Part shown: positions 1 to 7,389 of the stretch, piece after piece | Layout of the letters: every line of letters starts with the position of its first letter | How positions within the stretch are numbered: the stretch's first letter is position 1 | Assembly (NCBI GenBank): GCA_002427525.1 | Contig: DIRP01000005.1 | Location: 1 to 27,522 of the forward strand | DNA from: Bacteroidales bacterium UBA5433 | GTDB lineage: Bacteria; Bacteroidota; Bacteroidia; Bacteroidales; UBA932 | Length of the DNA stretch: 27,522 nucleotides | Reading direction: 5' to 3' | Position numbers and translations under genes: made by a program | Notes under the pieces: generated by a model | The model's input: the letters and a program-made list of their open reading frames with translations, nothing else | Told to the model about the DNA's origin: nothing | Databases searched by the model: none

Positions 1-15
1 TTCTTCTCTTTTTAT

Positions 16-732
16 TTATTCTGTGAAGCCAATGCGATTGCATTCGCTCATCCAGGCCTGCCGGGAAGCTTCCTGCTCGGCATCTTTTTTAGAATATCCG
101 ATTCCTGTTCCCAGCTCACTTCCGTCTGTAACAACCGTAGCCTGAAAAGCAGAAGGTTCTCCCGGCTTTGGAGGCAACATGTGTACCTTAAACACCAGGG
201 TTTTTCCCTTTTTCTGATACCGTTCCACCATCCGGGATTTAAAATCCGTTTCTGTACATTCCAACTCCTGCCAGTCTACAAAAGAAAACAAGTGTCTAAG
301 CAAGATTTTTTTACACCTGGTAAATCCCCTGTCCAAAAAGATAGCACCGGCCAGGGCTTCAAACATATTTCCGGCCAGGTGACGGGAATTAAGATCCTTC
401 CCTTTCACGGAAAGCCATTCGTGCATTGCTCCTTGTTCCGCTATTCTGTTCAGGGAATCCCGGCTTACCAACTTAGAGCGCATCTGGGTCAGGTACCCTT
501 CATCTTCGTTTGGGTACCTCTTATAAACAGCTTCTCCTACCACAACACCCAGCACAGCATCTCCCAAAAACTCCAGTCTTTCGTTGGATTCTTTATTTTG
601 TACTACAGCCGAACGGTGTGTCAGGGCAATTTTATAAAACTCCAGATTCCTTGGCCAAAAGCCAAAGCAATCGTGCAATGCTTTTCTTAGCTCTCTGTCT
701 TTTGGTTTTTTATCCGCCAGACGGAAGGTCAT
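16..732 (-). CDS. rnc: Ribonuclease III
   Basis: Double-strand-specific endoribonuclease acting in the cytoplasm on rRNA precursors and structured mRNAs. The 238-residue protein has the RNase III signature at residues 51-61 (ERLEFLGDAVL, with catalytic-site Asp58), the second metal-site segment around residues 119-129 (LAGNMFEALAG, Glu125), and a C-terminal double-stranded RNA-binding domain from about residue 164 ending in the GYSKKDAEQEASRQA helix. Length is normal for the family (about 220-250). The gene begins 3 bp after the fabF stop and is last in acpP-fabF-rnc, an arrangement common in Bacteroidota, so it is probably cotranscribed. One oddity: the position three residues before the catalytic Glu, Asp in E. 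coli RNase III (Asp114), is Asn122 here. Confidence 0.96.
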   Translation of the reverse strand: MTFRLADKKPKDRELRKALHDCFGFWPRNLEFYKIALTHRSAVVQNKESNERLEFLGDAVLGVVVGEAVYKRYPNEDEGYLTQMRSKLVSRDSLNRIAEQGAMHEWLSVKGKDLNSRHLAGNMFEALAGAIFLDRGFTRCKKILLRHLFSFVDWQELECTETDFKSRMVERYQKKGKTLVFKVHMLPPKPGEPSAFQATVVTDGSELGTGIGYSKKDAEQEASRQAWMSECNRIGFTE

Positions 733-735
733 TAT

Positions 736-1989
736 TTACTCCATTTTTTTAATCAACAGACTGGAATTGTGCCCTCCAAAACCGAATGTGTTGGAAATGG
801 CCACGCGTACTTTTCGTTCCTGTGCCTGGTTGAACGTAAAATTCAATTTGTAATCAATAGCAGGATCTTCTTCCTTGAAATTGATGGTAGGTGGGATCAT
901 GTCGCGTTCCATAGCACAAATGCAGGCCAGAATCTCTATGGCACCTGTTGCTCCCAGGGAATGTCCTGCCATAGATTTGGTGGCACTCAGGTTCATTTTG
1001 TAGGCATGGAGTCCAAAAAGGTCCCCAATGGCCTTTGCTTCTACAATGTCCCCCAGAGGCGTAGAGGTCCCGTGCAAGTTGATATAATCTACATCGGTGG
1101 GTTTCAGCCCGGCCTCTTCAATGGCCAATTCCATAACCCGGCGGGCTCCTTCCCCGTCGGGATGCGGAGCCGTTATGTGGTAGGCGTCGGCTGTCATACC
1201 GCTTCCCCCTACCTCGGCATATATTTTGGCACCACGGCGTTTTGCGTGCTCTAGTTCTTCAAACACAAGAATACCCGCCCCTTCTCCCATTACAAAACCA
1301 TCCCGTGTTTTATCAAACGGTCTGGAAGCGGTCATATATTCAGCATTGTTTGTAGAAATAGCCCTTGCGGCGTTAAAACCGCCAATACTGGCCACGTTGA
1401 TAGGTGCTTCAGATCCACCTGTAATAATGATGTTCGCTTTCCCAAGCCTGATAAGCGTAAAAGCATCGCTCATGGCATGGTTGGAAGTAGAACAGGCCGA
1501 GACGGTGGCGTAATTGGGACCCCGGAACCCGTATTTCATGGAAATCATCCCCGAGGCCATATCCGGAATCATCATGGGTACCAGAAAGGGGCTGAACCTG
1601 GGCTCCATACCACCTTCGTAAAAATGGCGGATCTCTTCAAGAAGTGTTTCAATCCCGCCAATCCCCGATCCTACAATTACTCCTGCCCTGTCCTTATCTA
1701 TCGCATCCAAATCCAGACCGCTGTCTTTAAGCGCCTCGTCTGTTGCAATGAAAGCATATTGGGCAAACGGATCGTTCCTGCGGGCTTCTCTTTTTTCAAT
1801 CCCGAATTTCTCCGGATCGTACCCCTTAATCTCGCACGCAAACCGGGTCTTGAATTTTTGGGCATCAAAACGGGTAATCAAACCGGCGCCGGATGTACCG
1901 GCAATTAAGTTGTCAAAATATTGAGGGACATTATGTCCCAGCGAATTGATAGTACCAATGCCGGTAATGACTACCCGTTTCAGTTGCAT
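736..1989 (-). CDS. fabF: 3-oxoacyl-[acyl-carrier-protein] synthase II
   Basis: Condensing enzyme of fatty-acid elongation: it joins malonyl-ACP to a growing acyl-ACP in the cytosol. The 417 residues match the usual KAS II length (about 410-420). The Cys-His-His triad is visible: nucleophile Cys166 in VSACSTSNHA, His306 in NLHGTSTPLGD, and His343 in SMAGHSLGATGAIE. The C-terminal NTFGFGGHNSSLL glycine-rich signature is intact. It lies 13 bp downstream of acpP, its substrate carrier, and 3 bp upstream of rnc, all on the minus strand, consistent with one operon driven from the acpP promoter. The start at 1989 gives the standard KAS N-terminus (MQLKRVVITGIGTI). Confidence 0.97.
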   Translation of the reverse strand: MQLKRVVITGIGTINSLGHNVPQYFDNLIAGTSGAGLITRFDAQKFKTRFACEIKGYDPEKFGIEKREARRNDPFAQYAFIATDEALKDSGLDLDAIDKDRAGVIVGSGIGGIETLLEEIRHFYEGGMEPRFSPFLVPMMIPDMASGMISMKYGFRGPNYATVSACSTSNHAMSDAFTLIRLGKANIIITGGSEAPINVASIGGFNAARAISTNNAEYMTASRPFDKTRDGFVMGEGAGILVFEELEHAKRRGAKIYAEVGGSGMTADAYHITAPHPDGEGARRVMELAIEEAGLKPTDVDYINLHGTSTPLGDIVEAKAIGDLFGLHAYKMNLSATKSMAGHSLGATGAIEILACICAMERDMIPPTINFKEEDPAIDYKLNFTFNQAQERKVRVAISNTFGFGGHNSSLLIKKME

Positions 1990-2002
1990 GTTGGTTGATT
2001 AA

Positions 2003-2248
2003 TTATTCGGCTTTTACGTTATCTTCAATGTATTTGATGGCGTCGCCTACTGTAGAAATCTTTTCAGCGGCTTCATCAGGGATGTTGATGCCAAAAACTT
2101 CTTCAAACTCCATAATCAATTCTACGGTATCCAAAGAATCCGCACCTAAATCGTTTGTAAAGTTAGCCGTGGGGGTTACTTCACTCTCGTCTGCACCCAA
2201 TTTATCCACAATAATTTGCTTAACTTTTTCTTCAATGTTAACTGCCAT
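2003..2248 (-). CDS. acpP: Acyl carrier protein
   Basis: Small acidic carrier that holds acyl intermediates on a 4'-phosphopantetheine arm during fatty-acid synthesis. The 81-residue product starts MAVNIEEKVKQI and contains the attachment motif GADSLDTVEL, with Ser38 as the modified residue. An in-frame ATG at 2305 would add 19 residues, but it lies upstream of the -7 box of the promoter at 2284-2313, so 2248 is the better start and gives the canonical ACP length. It is the first gene of acpP-fabF-rnc. The protein is strongly acidic, as expected. Confidence 0.97.
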   Translation of the reverse strand: MAVNIEEKVKQIIVDKLGADESEVTPTANFTNDLGADSLDTVELIMEFEEVFGINIPDEAAEKISTVGDAIKYIEDNVKAE

Positions 2249-2283
2249 AATTAAGTGATTAGTTAATAAAAGTAACTTTAAAG

Positions 2284-2313
2284 CAAAATTACACGAACTT
2301 TGCAACCGACAAA
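2284..2313 (-). promoter_or_regulatory. Promoter of acpP-fabF-rnc
   Basis: On the minus strand, TTTG (complement of 2310-2313), an 18-bp spacer and TAATTTTG (complement of 2284-2291) match the Bacteroidota primary-sigma consensus TTTG-N19-TAnnTTTG. The -7 box lies 35 bp upstream of the acpP ATG, leaving a leader of roughly 30 nt. Confidence 0.75.
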
Positions 2314-2360
2314 GTAAAATAAATTATTTCAGATTACGAAATATCCTACTTCTCTGCCTT

Positions 2361-3152
2361 ATGAAGAAAACAGTACTTTTAATTGTAACACAAACCCTTA
2401 GCCTCTTTTTATTGGTATCTTCCCATTTCTTGCAAGCTCAGGTCGTACGTGGCGGCTGTCCTTTCTATGAAGAGTTCCGCATCTTGACTTTAGAAGAACG
2501 TGAAGAGCTAACCATCAGAGAAATCCTGGCCGGAAACGTACCCGAATATATGAAAGGATTTGTTCAAATCACTACAAAACAAAAAGACCTGAACGGAAAA
2601 ACACACCGTCTTACCCTGTTTGTCAAACCCGATTACCTGACAGTGCTGAGCGGTTCGATTCCCTTTATTGTCCCGCTTACTCCCATGGCGGCCGGCAAGA
2701 TAGCCGATTCCCTGGATTGCACCCTGCCTACTCCAAAAATTGTGGATATTATTTACCAAAAAGCACAAGCAAAGGCAGAACCGTTCAATTACATCCCACG
2801 CGAATACCGCAACCTGGATCCGGATCTTTTCTTTGACCACTCACAGGTGATTTTTGCCCAGTTGAAGGCGGCAGGTAAAAAATCCGGAATGCTTACCGCC
2901 GGTACAAAAAAGGATGTCGTCATTACAAGAACTCCTCCCAACCCCTCCCGTACACACCATGTCATTATCTACGGATGGCACAGGCCGGACGGCACCCCCA
3001 TTCAACCTGTATACGACGGACACATAAACACGTATGTAGATTACAGCCACGGTGTCCGCCTTGTTTCCAACAAAGTTCTTGTAGATGGAAAAGAATACCG
3101 TTTTCAGGAATTGCTGGAAGATCCCATTTTGTGGCCTCTGTTAAGTTATTAA
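2361..3152 (+). CDS. Secreted protein of unknown function
   Basis: A 263-residue exported protein that I cannot assign to a characterised family. Residues 1-26 form a signal peptide, with probable cleavage before Gln27 (LQA|QVV). The mature protein has no further obvious membrane segment. The conserved-looking part is the C-terminal third: a THHVIIYGWH stretch, then DGTPIQPVYDGH, then YVDYSHGVRLVS, rich in His, Asp and Tyr and suggestive of a metal or catalytic site. That enzymatic reading is inference only. From memory, similar GWHRPDG/VDYSHG proteins occur as uncharacterised secreted proteins in other bacteria, unverified here. It is monocistronic: divergent from acpP and followed by a terminator at 3180-3214. 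Confidence 0.85.
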   Translation: MKKTVLLIVTQTLSLFLLVSSHFLQAQVVRGGCPFYEEFRILTLEEREELTIREILAGNVPEYMKGFVQITTKQKDLNGKTHRLTLFVKPDYLTVLSGSIPFIVPLTPMAAGKIADSLDCTLPTPKIVDIIYQKAQAKAEPFNYIPREYRNLDPDLFFDHSQVIFAQLKAAGKKSGMLTAGTKKDVVITRTPPNPSRTHHVIIYGWHRPDGTPIQPVYDGHINTYVDYSHGVRLVSNKVLVDGKEYRFQELLEDPILWPLLSY

Positions 3153-3179
3153 CCAACCAACAACATCTTTCTAACGGGT

Positions 3180-3214
3180 AAACCAAACCGTTTGTTGAAA
3201 CCGGTTTGGTTTTT
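3180..3214 (+). terminator. Rho-independent terminator of the 2361-3152 gene
   Basis: A perfect 11-bp inverted repeat (3180-3190 with 3202-3212, 11-nt loop) runs into a T-run. The right arm contains the TTTG (3205-3208) that serves as the -33 element of the next gene, so terminator and promoter share bases. Confidence 0.8.
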
Positions 3215-3235
3215 GCAGGTAAATGCATACTTTTG
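3205..3235 (+). promoter_or_regulatory. Promoter of the DUF4402-like gene at 3259
   Basis: TTTG (3205-3208), 19-bp spacer and TACTTTTG (3228-3235) exactly match the Bacteroidota primary-sigma consensus. The box position rules out an in-frame ATG at 3223 as the translation start and supports ATG 3259. Confidence 0.85.
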
Positions 3236-3258
3236 TAACTAACAGAAAAATCCTCCCT

Positions 3259-3828
3259 ATGAAGACTTTAAAAATACTTCTGCTGACAACCTGCCTGGTG
3301 GGTTTTTCTTCTGTTGCAGCCGCACAATGGCAACCTGGTGCTGTTAATGAAACCGGTAATACTTCAATTGTACTTGGAACGGGAAGTGGGATCTCAGTAA
3401 CAAAAATATCCGATCTCTATTTTGGTGACATAAAACCAGTATCGAAGTCCGGCGGTTCTATTGCCATTAACCCGCAAAACGGGGCAGTTACTATCTTGTC
3501 GGGCAGTTTTGTATTGTCAGGCAGCACCAGTATTGCCAGGTTTGATCTGCAAGGACCTAATGCACAAAGAAACTATTCGTACTCGCTCCCGGCAAGTGTT
3601 GTACTTAGAAACCCCCAGGGCAACACCATGACTATTAGCGATATGAGGGTGTATAAAAACCCTCAGTCCGGACAAGCTGGCCAAGGGAATAATACAGGTA
3701 GCGGTCAAACGAACAATCAAGGAAAAGCAAGCATCTACGTGGGAGGCACATTAAACATCAATGCCAATCAGGCCAACGGCGTCTATTCCAACACTTCAGA
3801 CCTTAAACTGGTCATCATACTCCAATAA
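3259..3828 (+). CDS. Secreted DUF4402-like beta protein (orphan subunit)
   Basis: Exported 189-residue protein. The signal peptide covers residues 1-23, cleaved before Gln24 (AAA|QWQ). The mature part is predicted to be mostly beta strand, with the motif ISDLYFGDIKP near the N-terminus and IYVGGTLNINANQANGVYSN near the C-terminus. These correspond to the 'LxFGxxxxG' and 'VGGTLxIxxxQxxGxYxGTY' blocks of the subunits at 13053-15576, so I place it in the same DUF4402-type family. A polar Gly/Gln/Asn-rich loop (residues ~133-154) is an insertion. The C-terminal strand (LKLVIILQ) lacks the Gly-14/penultimate-Tyr pattern of the clustered paralogues. It sits about 9 kb from them with its own strong promoter. 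Function unknown; a surface or fibre subunit is inference. Confidence 0.75.
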   Translation: MKTLKILLLTTCLVGFSSVAAAQWQPGAVNETGNTSIVLGTGSGISVTKISDLYFGDIKPVSKSGGSIAINPQNGAVTILSGSFVLSGSTSIARFDLQGPNAQRNYSYSLPASVVLRNPQGNTMTISDMRVYKNPQSGQAGQGNNTGSGQTNNQGKASIYVGGTLNINANQANGVYSNTSDLKLVIILQ

Positions 3829-3853
3829 ATTTGCAAACGCACAGGTAAATCAG

Positions 3854-4756
3854 CTACCGCACACCGCTTGCTTTGGTCTTAACGTCCATAACCAAATCTA
3901 TAGTCTGAACCATTCCACCCTGCTCCACCACAAAGGTTCCTTTCAAATGCTGCGTGCCTTCACTTTGCACTACCCAGCCACTGTCTGTATTGATTGTTGA
4001 CGTAGCCTGACCGCTGCCGGAAATATTTTCTATACGCTGGGATGCTTCCTGTTTTTTTGCATTGGGATCCGGCATGACTACAATAGTAGCCGTCAGCGAT
4101 GCACAGTTCCCTTCCAGGGCTGTCAGCCGCTGCTGTACAGTAACCAAGGCTCCCAATTCTTCGCTTGTGTCGTCTTCTGTCCACACAGAAGGAACCGCCA
4201 GTAGCCTGCCCGGAAATTTAGTAAGCCCCGACTCCACTACGCTTTTTATGGTCGCTTCCTTGAAAATGGCTTTTATTTCCTCCATAGCCGTTGCACGGCG
4301 CCGGCGTGCGTATTGTGTGGCAAGCGTACTGTCTGCCTCGGCAAACATATCCTCCGGCACGGGAAACTGCTCCAGCACCTGCCCCAAAGGAGAAACAAGC
4401 ATTTTAAAAGGTTTTCCCATCAAAGACCGTATGGCCTGGCTCATAATATCTTCGCCTTCGGAATCATATACCTTTGTCTGGCCTTGAGCTGAAGTGCGCA
4501 AAGTCACCCTTGTCAGGCAAGCCTCCACCACATACCCTTGTTCTGTTTCTTCTGCCAAAGTCACAACAGCTCCCAGGATCTGCTCAGATTCCGTAACCAT
4601 ATCACCCATCATGGGTACACGAAGGGTCGTGGTTTGGTTCACCTCCAGATTAACAGGATACTCCACCCCTTTGACCGGCTTAAATTCCAGTTTAATATTT
4701 TGACCCTGGAGTGCGAATGCAACAAAGACAAACAGCACGCTTAGTAAACGTCTCAT
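3854..4756 (-). CDS. DUF6263-family secreted protein
   Basis: A 300-residue exported protein. The signal peptide is about 19 residues, cleaved before Gln (LQG|QNIK). The mature protein resembles the DUF6263 family common in Bacteroidota: an opening LEFKPVKGVEYPVNLEVNQ strand pattern, a central KPFKMLVSPLGQVLEQ segment, and a closing repeat of beta strands ending LVMDVKTK. No enzymatic residues can be recognised and the family has no established function. It converges on the DUF4402-like gene with 25 bp between stop codons, and is divergent from the DPP5-like peptidase gene with a compact 71-bp intergenic region carrying a -7 box for each direction. Confidence 0.8.
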   Translation of the reverse strand: MRRLLSVLFVFVAFALQGQNIKLEFKPVKGVEYPVNLEVNQTTTLRVPMMGDMVTESEQILGAVVTLAEETEQGYVVEACLTRVTLRTSAQGQTKVYDSEGEDIMSQAIRSLMGKPFKMLVSPLGQVLEQFPVPEDMFAEADSTLATQYARRRRATAMEEIKAIFKEATIKSVVESGLTKFPGRLLAVPSVWTEDDTSEELGALVTVQQRLTALEGNCASLTATIVVMPDPNAKKQEASQRIENISGSGQATSTINTDSGWVVQSEGTQHLKGTFVVEQGGMVQTIDLVMDVKTKASGVR

Positions 4757-4779
4757 AATCTATTTCTTTAAAATTTTCC

Positions 4780-4787
4780 CAAACTTA
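4780..4787 (-). promoter_or_regulatory. -7 box for the DUF6263 gene
   Basis: On the minus strand this reads TAAGTTTG, a full match to TAnnTTTG, 23 bp upstream of the ATG at 4756. The -33 element is weak. The box lies 12 bp from the opposing plus-strand box at 4800-4807. Confidence 0.5.
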
Positions 4788-4799
4788 CAAACTATTCGC

Positions 4800-4807
4800 T
4801 AATTTTG
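4800..4807 (+). promoter_or_regulatory. -7 box for the DPP5-like gene
   Basis: TAATTTTG matches TAnnTTTG and lies 20 bp upstream of the ATG at 4828. No good TTTG lies 18-20 bp further upstream, so the -33 element is weak or absent. Confidence 0.5.
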
Positions 4808-4827
4808 AAGACCTAAAAACCAACATT

Positions 4828-6912
4828 ATGAATAGATATATTTTTTTACTTATGGTATTAGCAGGATCATTTGCTCTAACCGGATGTAACGGGGATGCCC
4901 AAAAATCTGCTCCCCTGATTGGGAAAAGCACAGCCGTCCCGGAGAGCGATTTGCTGAGTGCATCTGTGCTCAATCAGTTTGGCCGGGTTTCAGATCCACA
5001 GGTTTCTCCCAACGGGGAAAAAGTGGTGTACGGCATCAGCTACATTTCCGTAGAACAAAACAAAAGCAACCGGGAGCTCTTTGTTGTAAATACAGATGGC
5101 TCCAACAACCGCCAGATTACACATACTTCGGAAAACGAATCCAACGCCCGCTGGCTGGATAACAACCACATTCTGTTCCTAAGCAAAGGCAAGCTGTGGG
5201 TTATGCGTGCAGACGGAACGGGGAAAAAGCAAATCAACGGCACGGAACGCTCCATAAGCGCCTTTAGCCTTTCGCCTACAGGAGACAACATCCTGTTTAT
5301 TTCATCAATCCCCTGGGGAACAAAGCCCACAGATCTGGACCCCTCCCTGGACAAAGCAACGGGACGTATCATTGATGACCTTATGTACCGGCATTGGGAT
5401 TGCTTTGTAGAAGAAATCCCCCGTTCCTTTGTTGCTTCTTTTGACGGAACACGCCTGTCCAACGAAATTGACCTGCTGGAAGGCCAGCCCTATGAACTGC
5501 CCACACTCCCCTTTGGAGGTATTGATGAACTGAGCTGGAGTCCGGACGGGAAAAGTATAGCGTATTCCTGCCGCAAACTTACGGGAGTGGAATATGCCCT
5601 GTCCACCAATACTGATATTTATCTGTACAACCTGGAAACAGGCAGCGAGGAGAACCTGAGCCAGGGTATGATGGGTTACGATACAACTCCTTTATTCTCT
5701 CCCTGCGGTGAGTACCTTGTGTGGAACAGCATGGAACGTGGCGGGTACGAGGCAGACAAAAACCGCCTGATGTTGTATTCCTTCCGGGACGGTTCCATCA
5801 AAGACCTGACGGCCAATTTTCGTTACAATGTCAACAACGCCACATGGATGCCCAACAGCCGCGGGTTGTATTTCACATCCTGTGCAGAAGGCGTGACCCA
5901 TGTATTTGTGCTGGACCTGGCCACAGAAAAAATTGGCCAAATTACCAACGACCTGTTCGATTGTGGTTCCCTGCAGGTAACAGGAGGCTCTTCCGAAGGG
6001 GAACAGCTCATTGGTACGTACGTTTCCCTTTCCATGCCTACAGAACTTGTCTCCATTGACCCTGTAACCGGTGCCTACACCCAGCTCACCCGGGAAAACA
6101 GCCACCTGCTGGACCACTTGACTATGGGACGTGTAGAAGAGCGCTGGATTACTACCACAGATCACAAAAAGATGCTTACATGGGTTGTATATCCGCCGCA
6201 TTTTGATCCGGAACAAAAATATCCGGTCGTCCTGTTCTGTACAGGAGGGCCACAATCCGCCCTGTCGCAAAGCTGGTCCTACCGCTGGTGCCACCAACTG
6301 ATTGCTGCCAACGGTTACATTGTTCTCCTGCCCAACCGCAGGGGCACCACCGCCTTTGGACAAGAATGGACAGAACAGATAAGCGGAGACTACCCGGGCC
6401 AAAATATGCAAGACTACCTGAGTGCCGTTGACCATATAAAACAAGAACCGTTTGTGAACGGGAACAAGATTGGAGCCGTGGGTGCCAGCTACGGCGGGTA
6501 TTCTATTTTTCAGCTGGCCGGTTACCATAAAGAACGGTTCGCGGCATTTATTGCCCACGCCGGTATTTTTAACCAGGAGCACATGTACATGACTACGGAA
6601 GAACTCTGGTTCCCCCACTGGGACAACGGAGGGGCACCGTGGGACAAAAATCCCGTAGCCACGCGTCATTACGCACTCTCTTCCCACAAACAGGTACAGA
6701 ATTGGGACAGACCCATCCTGATTACCCACGGAGAGCTGGATTACCGCGTACCGGTTGACCAGGCCATGGCCGCTTTTAATGCCGCAAAGCTCAACGGAGT
6801 CCCTGCCCAATTGCTTTTATTCCCGGATGAAAACCACTGGATCCTGAAACCCCAGAACAACATGCTCTGGAACCGTGTTTTCTTTGACTTCCTGGATAAA
6901 TACCTAAAGTAA
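4828..6912 (+). CDS. S9 family prolyl-oligopeptidase, dipeptidyl-peptidase 5-like lipoprotein
   Basis: Serine peptidase of family S9, most like DPP5, which releases dipeptides from oligopeptides outside the cytoplasm. The 694-residue protein starts with a lipoprotein signal (LTGC, lipidated Cys20), so it is probably anchored to a membrane facing the periplasm or cell surface. Residues ~50-420 form a WD40/PD40-type beta-propeller (repeated 'SPNGEKVVYG', 'SWSPDGKSIAY', 'FSPCGEYLVW' blades). The C-terminal alpha/beta-hydrolase domain has nucleophile Ser554 in GASYGGYS, Asp638 in GELDYRVP and His670 in DENHW. The Ser-Asp-His spacing (84 and 32 residues), the DENHW box and the length fit DPP5 better than DPP IV. 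Probably monocistronic. Confidence 0.9.
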   Translation: MNRYIFLLMVLAGSFALTGCNGDAQKSAPLIGKSTAVPESDLLSASVLNQFGRVSDPQVSPNGEKVVYGISYISVEQNKSNRELFVVNTDGSNNRQITHTSENESNARWLDNNHILFLSKGKLWVMRADGTGKKQINGTERSISAFSLSPTGDNILFISSIPWGTKPTDLDPSLDKATGRIIDDLMYRHWDCFVEEIPRSFVASFDGTRLSNEIDLLEGQPYELPTLPFGGIDELSWSPDGKSIAYSCRKLTGVEYALSTNTDIYLYNLETGSEENLSQGMMGYDTTPLFSPCGEYLVWNSMERGGYEADKNRLMLYSFRDGSIKDLTANFRYNVNNATWMPNSRGLYFTSCAEGVTHVFVLDLATEKIGQITNDLFDCGSLQVTGGSSEGEQLIGTYVSLSMPTELVSIDPVTGAYTQLTRENSHLLDHLTMGRVEERWITTTDHKKMLTWVVYPPHFDPEQKYPVVLFCTGGPQSALSQSWSYRWCHQLIAANGYIVLLPNRRGTTAFGQEWTEQISGDYPGQNMQDYLSAVDHIKQEPFVNGNKIGAVGASYGGYSIFQLAGYHKERFAAFIAHAGIFNQEHMYMTTEELWFPHWDNGGAPWDKNPVATRHYALSSHKQVQNWDRPILITHGELDYRVPVDQAMAAFNAAKLNGVPAQLLLFPDENHWILKPQNNMLWNRVFFDFLDKYLK

Positions 6913-6961
6913 TTTTTAGCGACTTTTTACATTTTGTCCTTTTTTTTACATACACAAGGTA

Positions 6962-6969
6962 TAGATTTG
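6962..6969 (+). promoter_or_regulatory. -7 box for ssb
   Basis: TAGATTTG matches TAnnTTTG, 29 bp upstream of the ATG at 6999. The nearest TTTG upstream (6933-6936) is 25 bp away, longer than usual, so the -33 assignment is uncertain. Confidence 0.45.
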
Positions 6970-6998
6970 AACTGTAAATCTTTAATACCTAAATATGT

Positions 6999-7352
6999 AT
7001 GGAACTATCAATTAACAAAGTGGAGCTGATGGGACGCGTAGGAGCAGATCCCAGAATCGGGCAATCAGAAGAAGGAAGAAAAGTGATGAATTTCAGCCTG
7101 GCAACAGGAGAAGTCATCCGGACGTCAGACGGGGTTCTGAAAGAAGAAACTACGTGGCACAGGATTGTGGCCTGGGAAGGAAAAGAGATGGCTGTTTTTG
7201 ATAAAGTAAAAAAAGGAAGCCGTCTGTTTGTAACCGGCCGTATCCGTACCAGTGTGTATGAGAAAGAAGGACAAACAAGGTACTTTCAGGAAATCCTGGC
7301 ACAGTCACTCAGAGAAGTAACGCCGGATGGAAAAGTATCCGGTGCAGATTGA
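6999..7352 (+). CDS. ssb: Single-stranded DNA-binding protein (short form)
   Basis: OB-fold protein that coats single-stranded DNA in replication and repair. The 117 residues hold a full SSB domain: NKVELMGRVGADPRI at the start, a FSLATGEV strand, the conserved TTWHRIVAWEGKEMAV block, and KGSRLFVTGRIRTSVYEKEGQTRYF. The protein ends directly after the OB fold (GKVSGAD) and lacks both the flexible linker and the acidic DDDxPF tail that normally recruits partner proteins, so this may be a second, specialised SSB rather than the only one. An out-of-frame ATG lies 4 bp upstream; ATG 6999 is the one in frame. cysS follows 37 bp later with its own promoter. Confidence 0.9.
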   Translation: MELSINKVELMGRVGADPRIGQSEEGRKVMNFSLATGEVIRTSDGVLKEETTWHRIVAWEGKEMAVFDKVKKGSRLFVTGRIRTSVYEKEGQTRYFQEILAQSLREVTPDGKVSGAD

Positions 7353-7377
7353 AAATTTGCTTACATTTGTAAGTTTG
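7349..7377 (+). promoter_or_regulatory. Promoter of cysS
   Basis: TTG (7349-7351), 18-bp spacer, TAAGTTTG (7370-7377), 12 bp before the cysS ATG. A second full -7 match, TACATTTG, lies directly upstream at 7362-7369. The -33 element overlaps the ssb stop codon. Confidence 0.6.
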
Positions 7378-7389
7378 GAATAATACATT

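Noticed and set aside
5692..6810. Open frame on the minus strand (372 codons) inside the DPP5-like gene.
   Set aside because: Antisense to the peptidase catalytic domain, with no domain, ribosome-binding context or promoter of its own.
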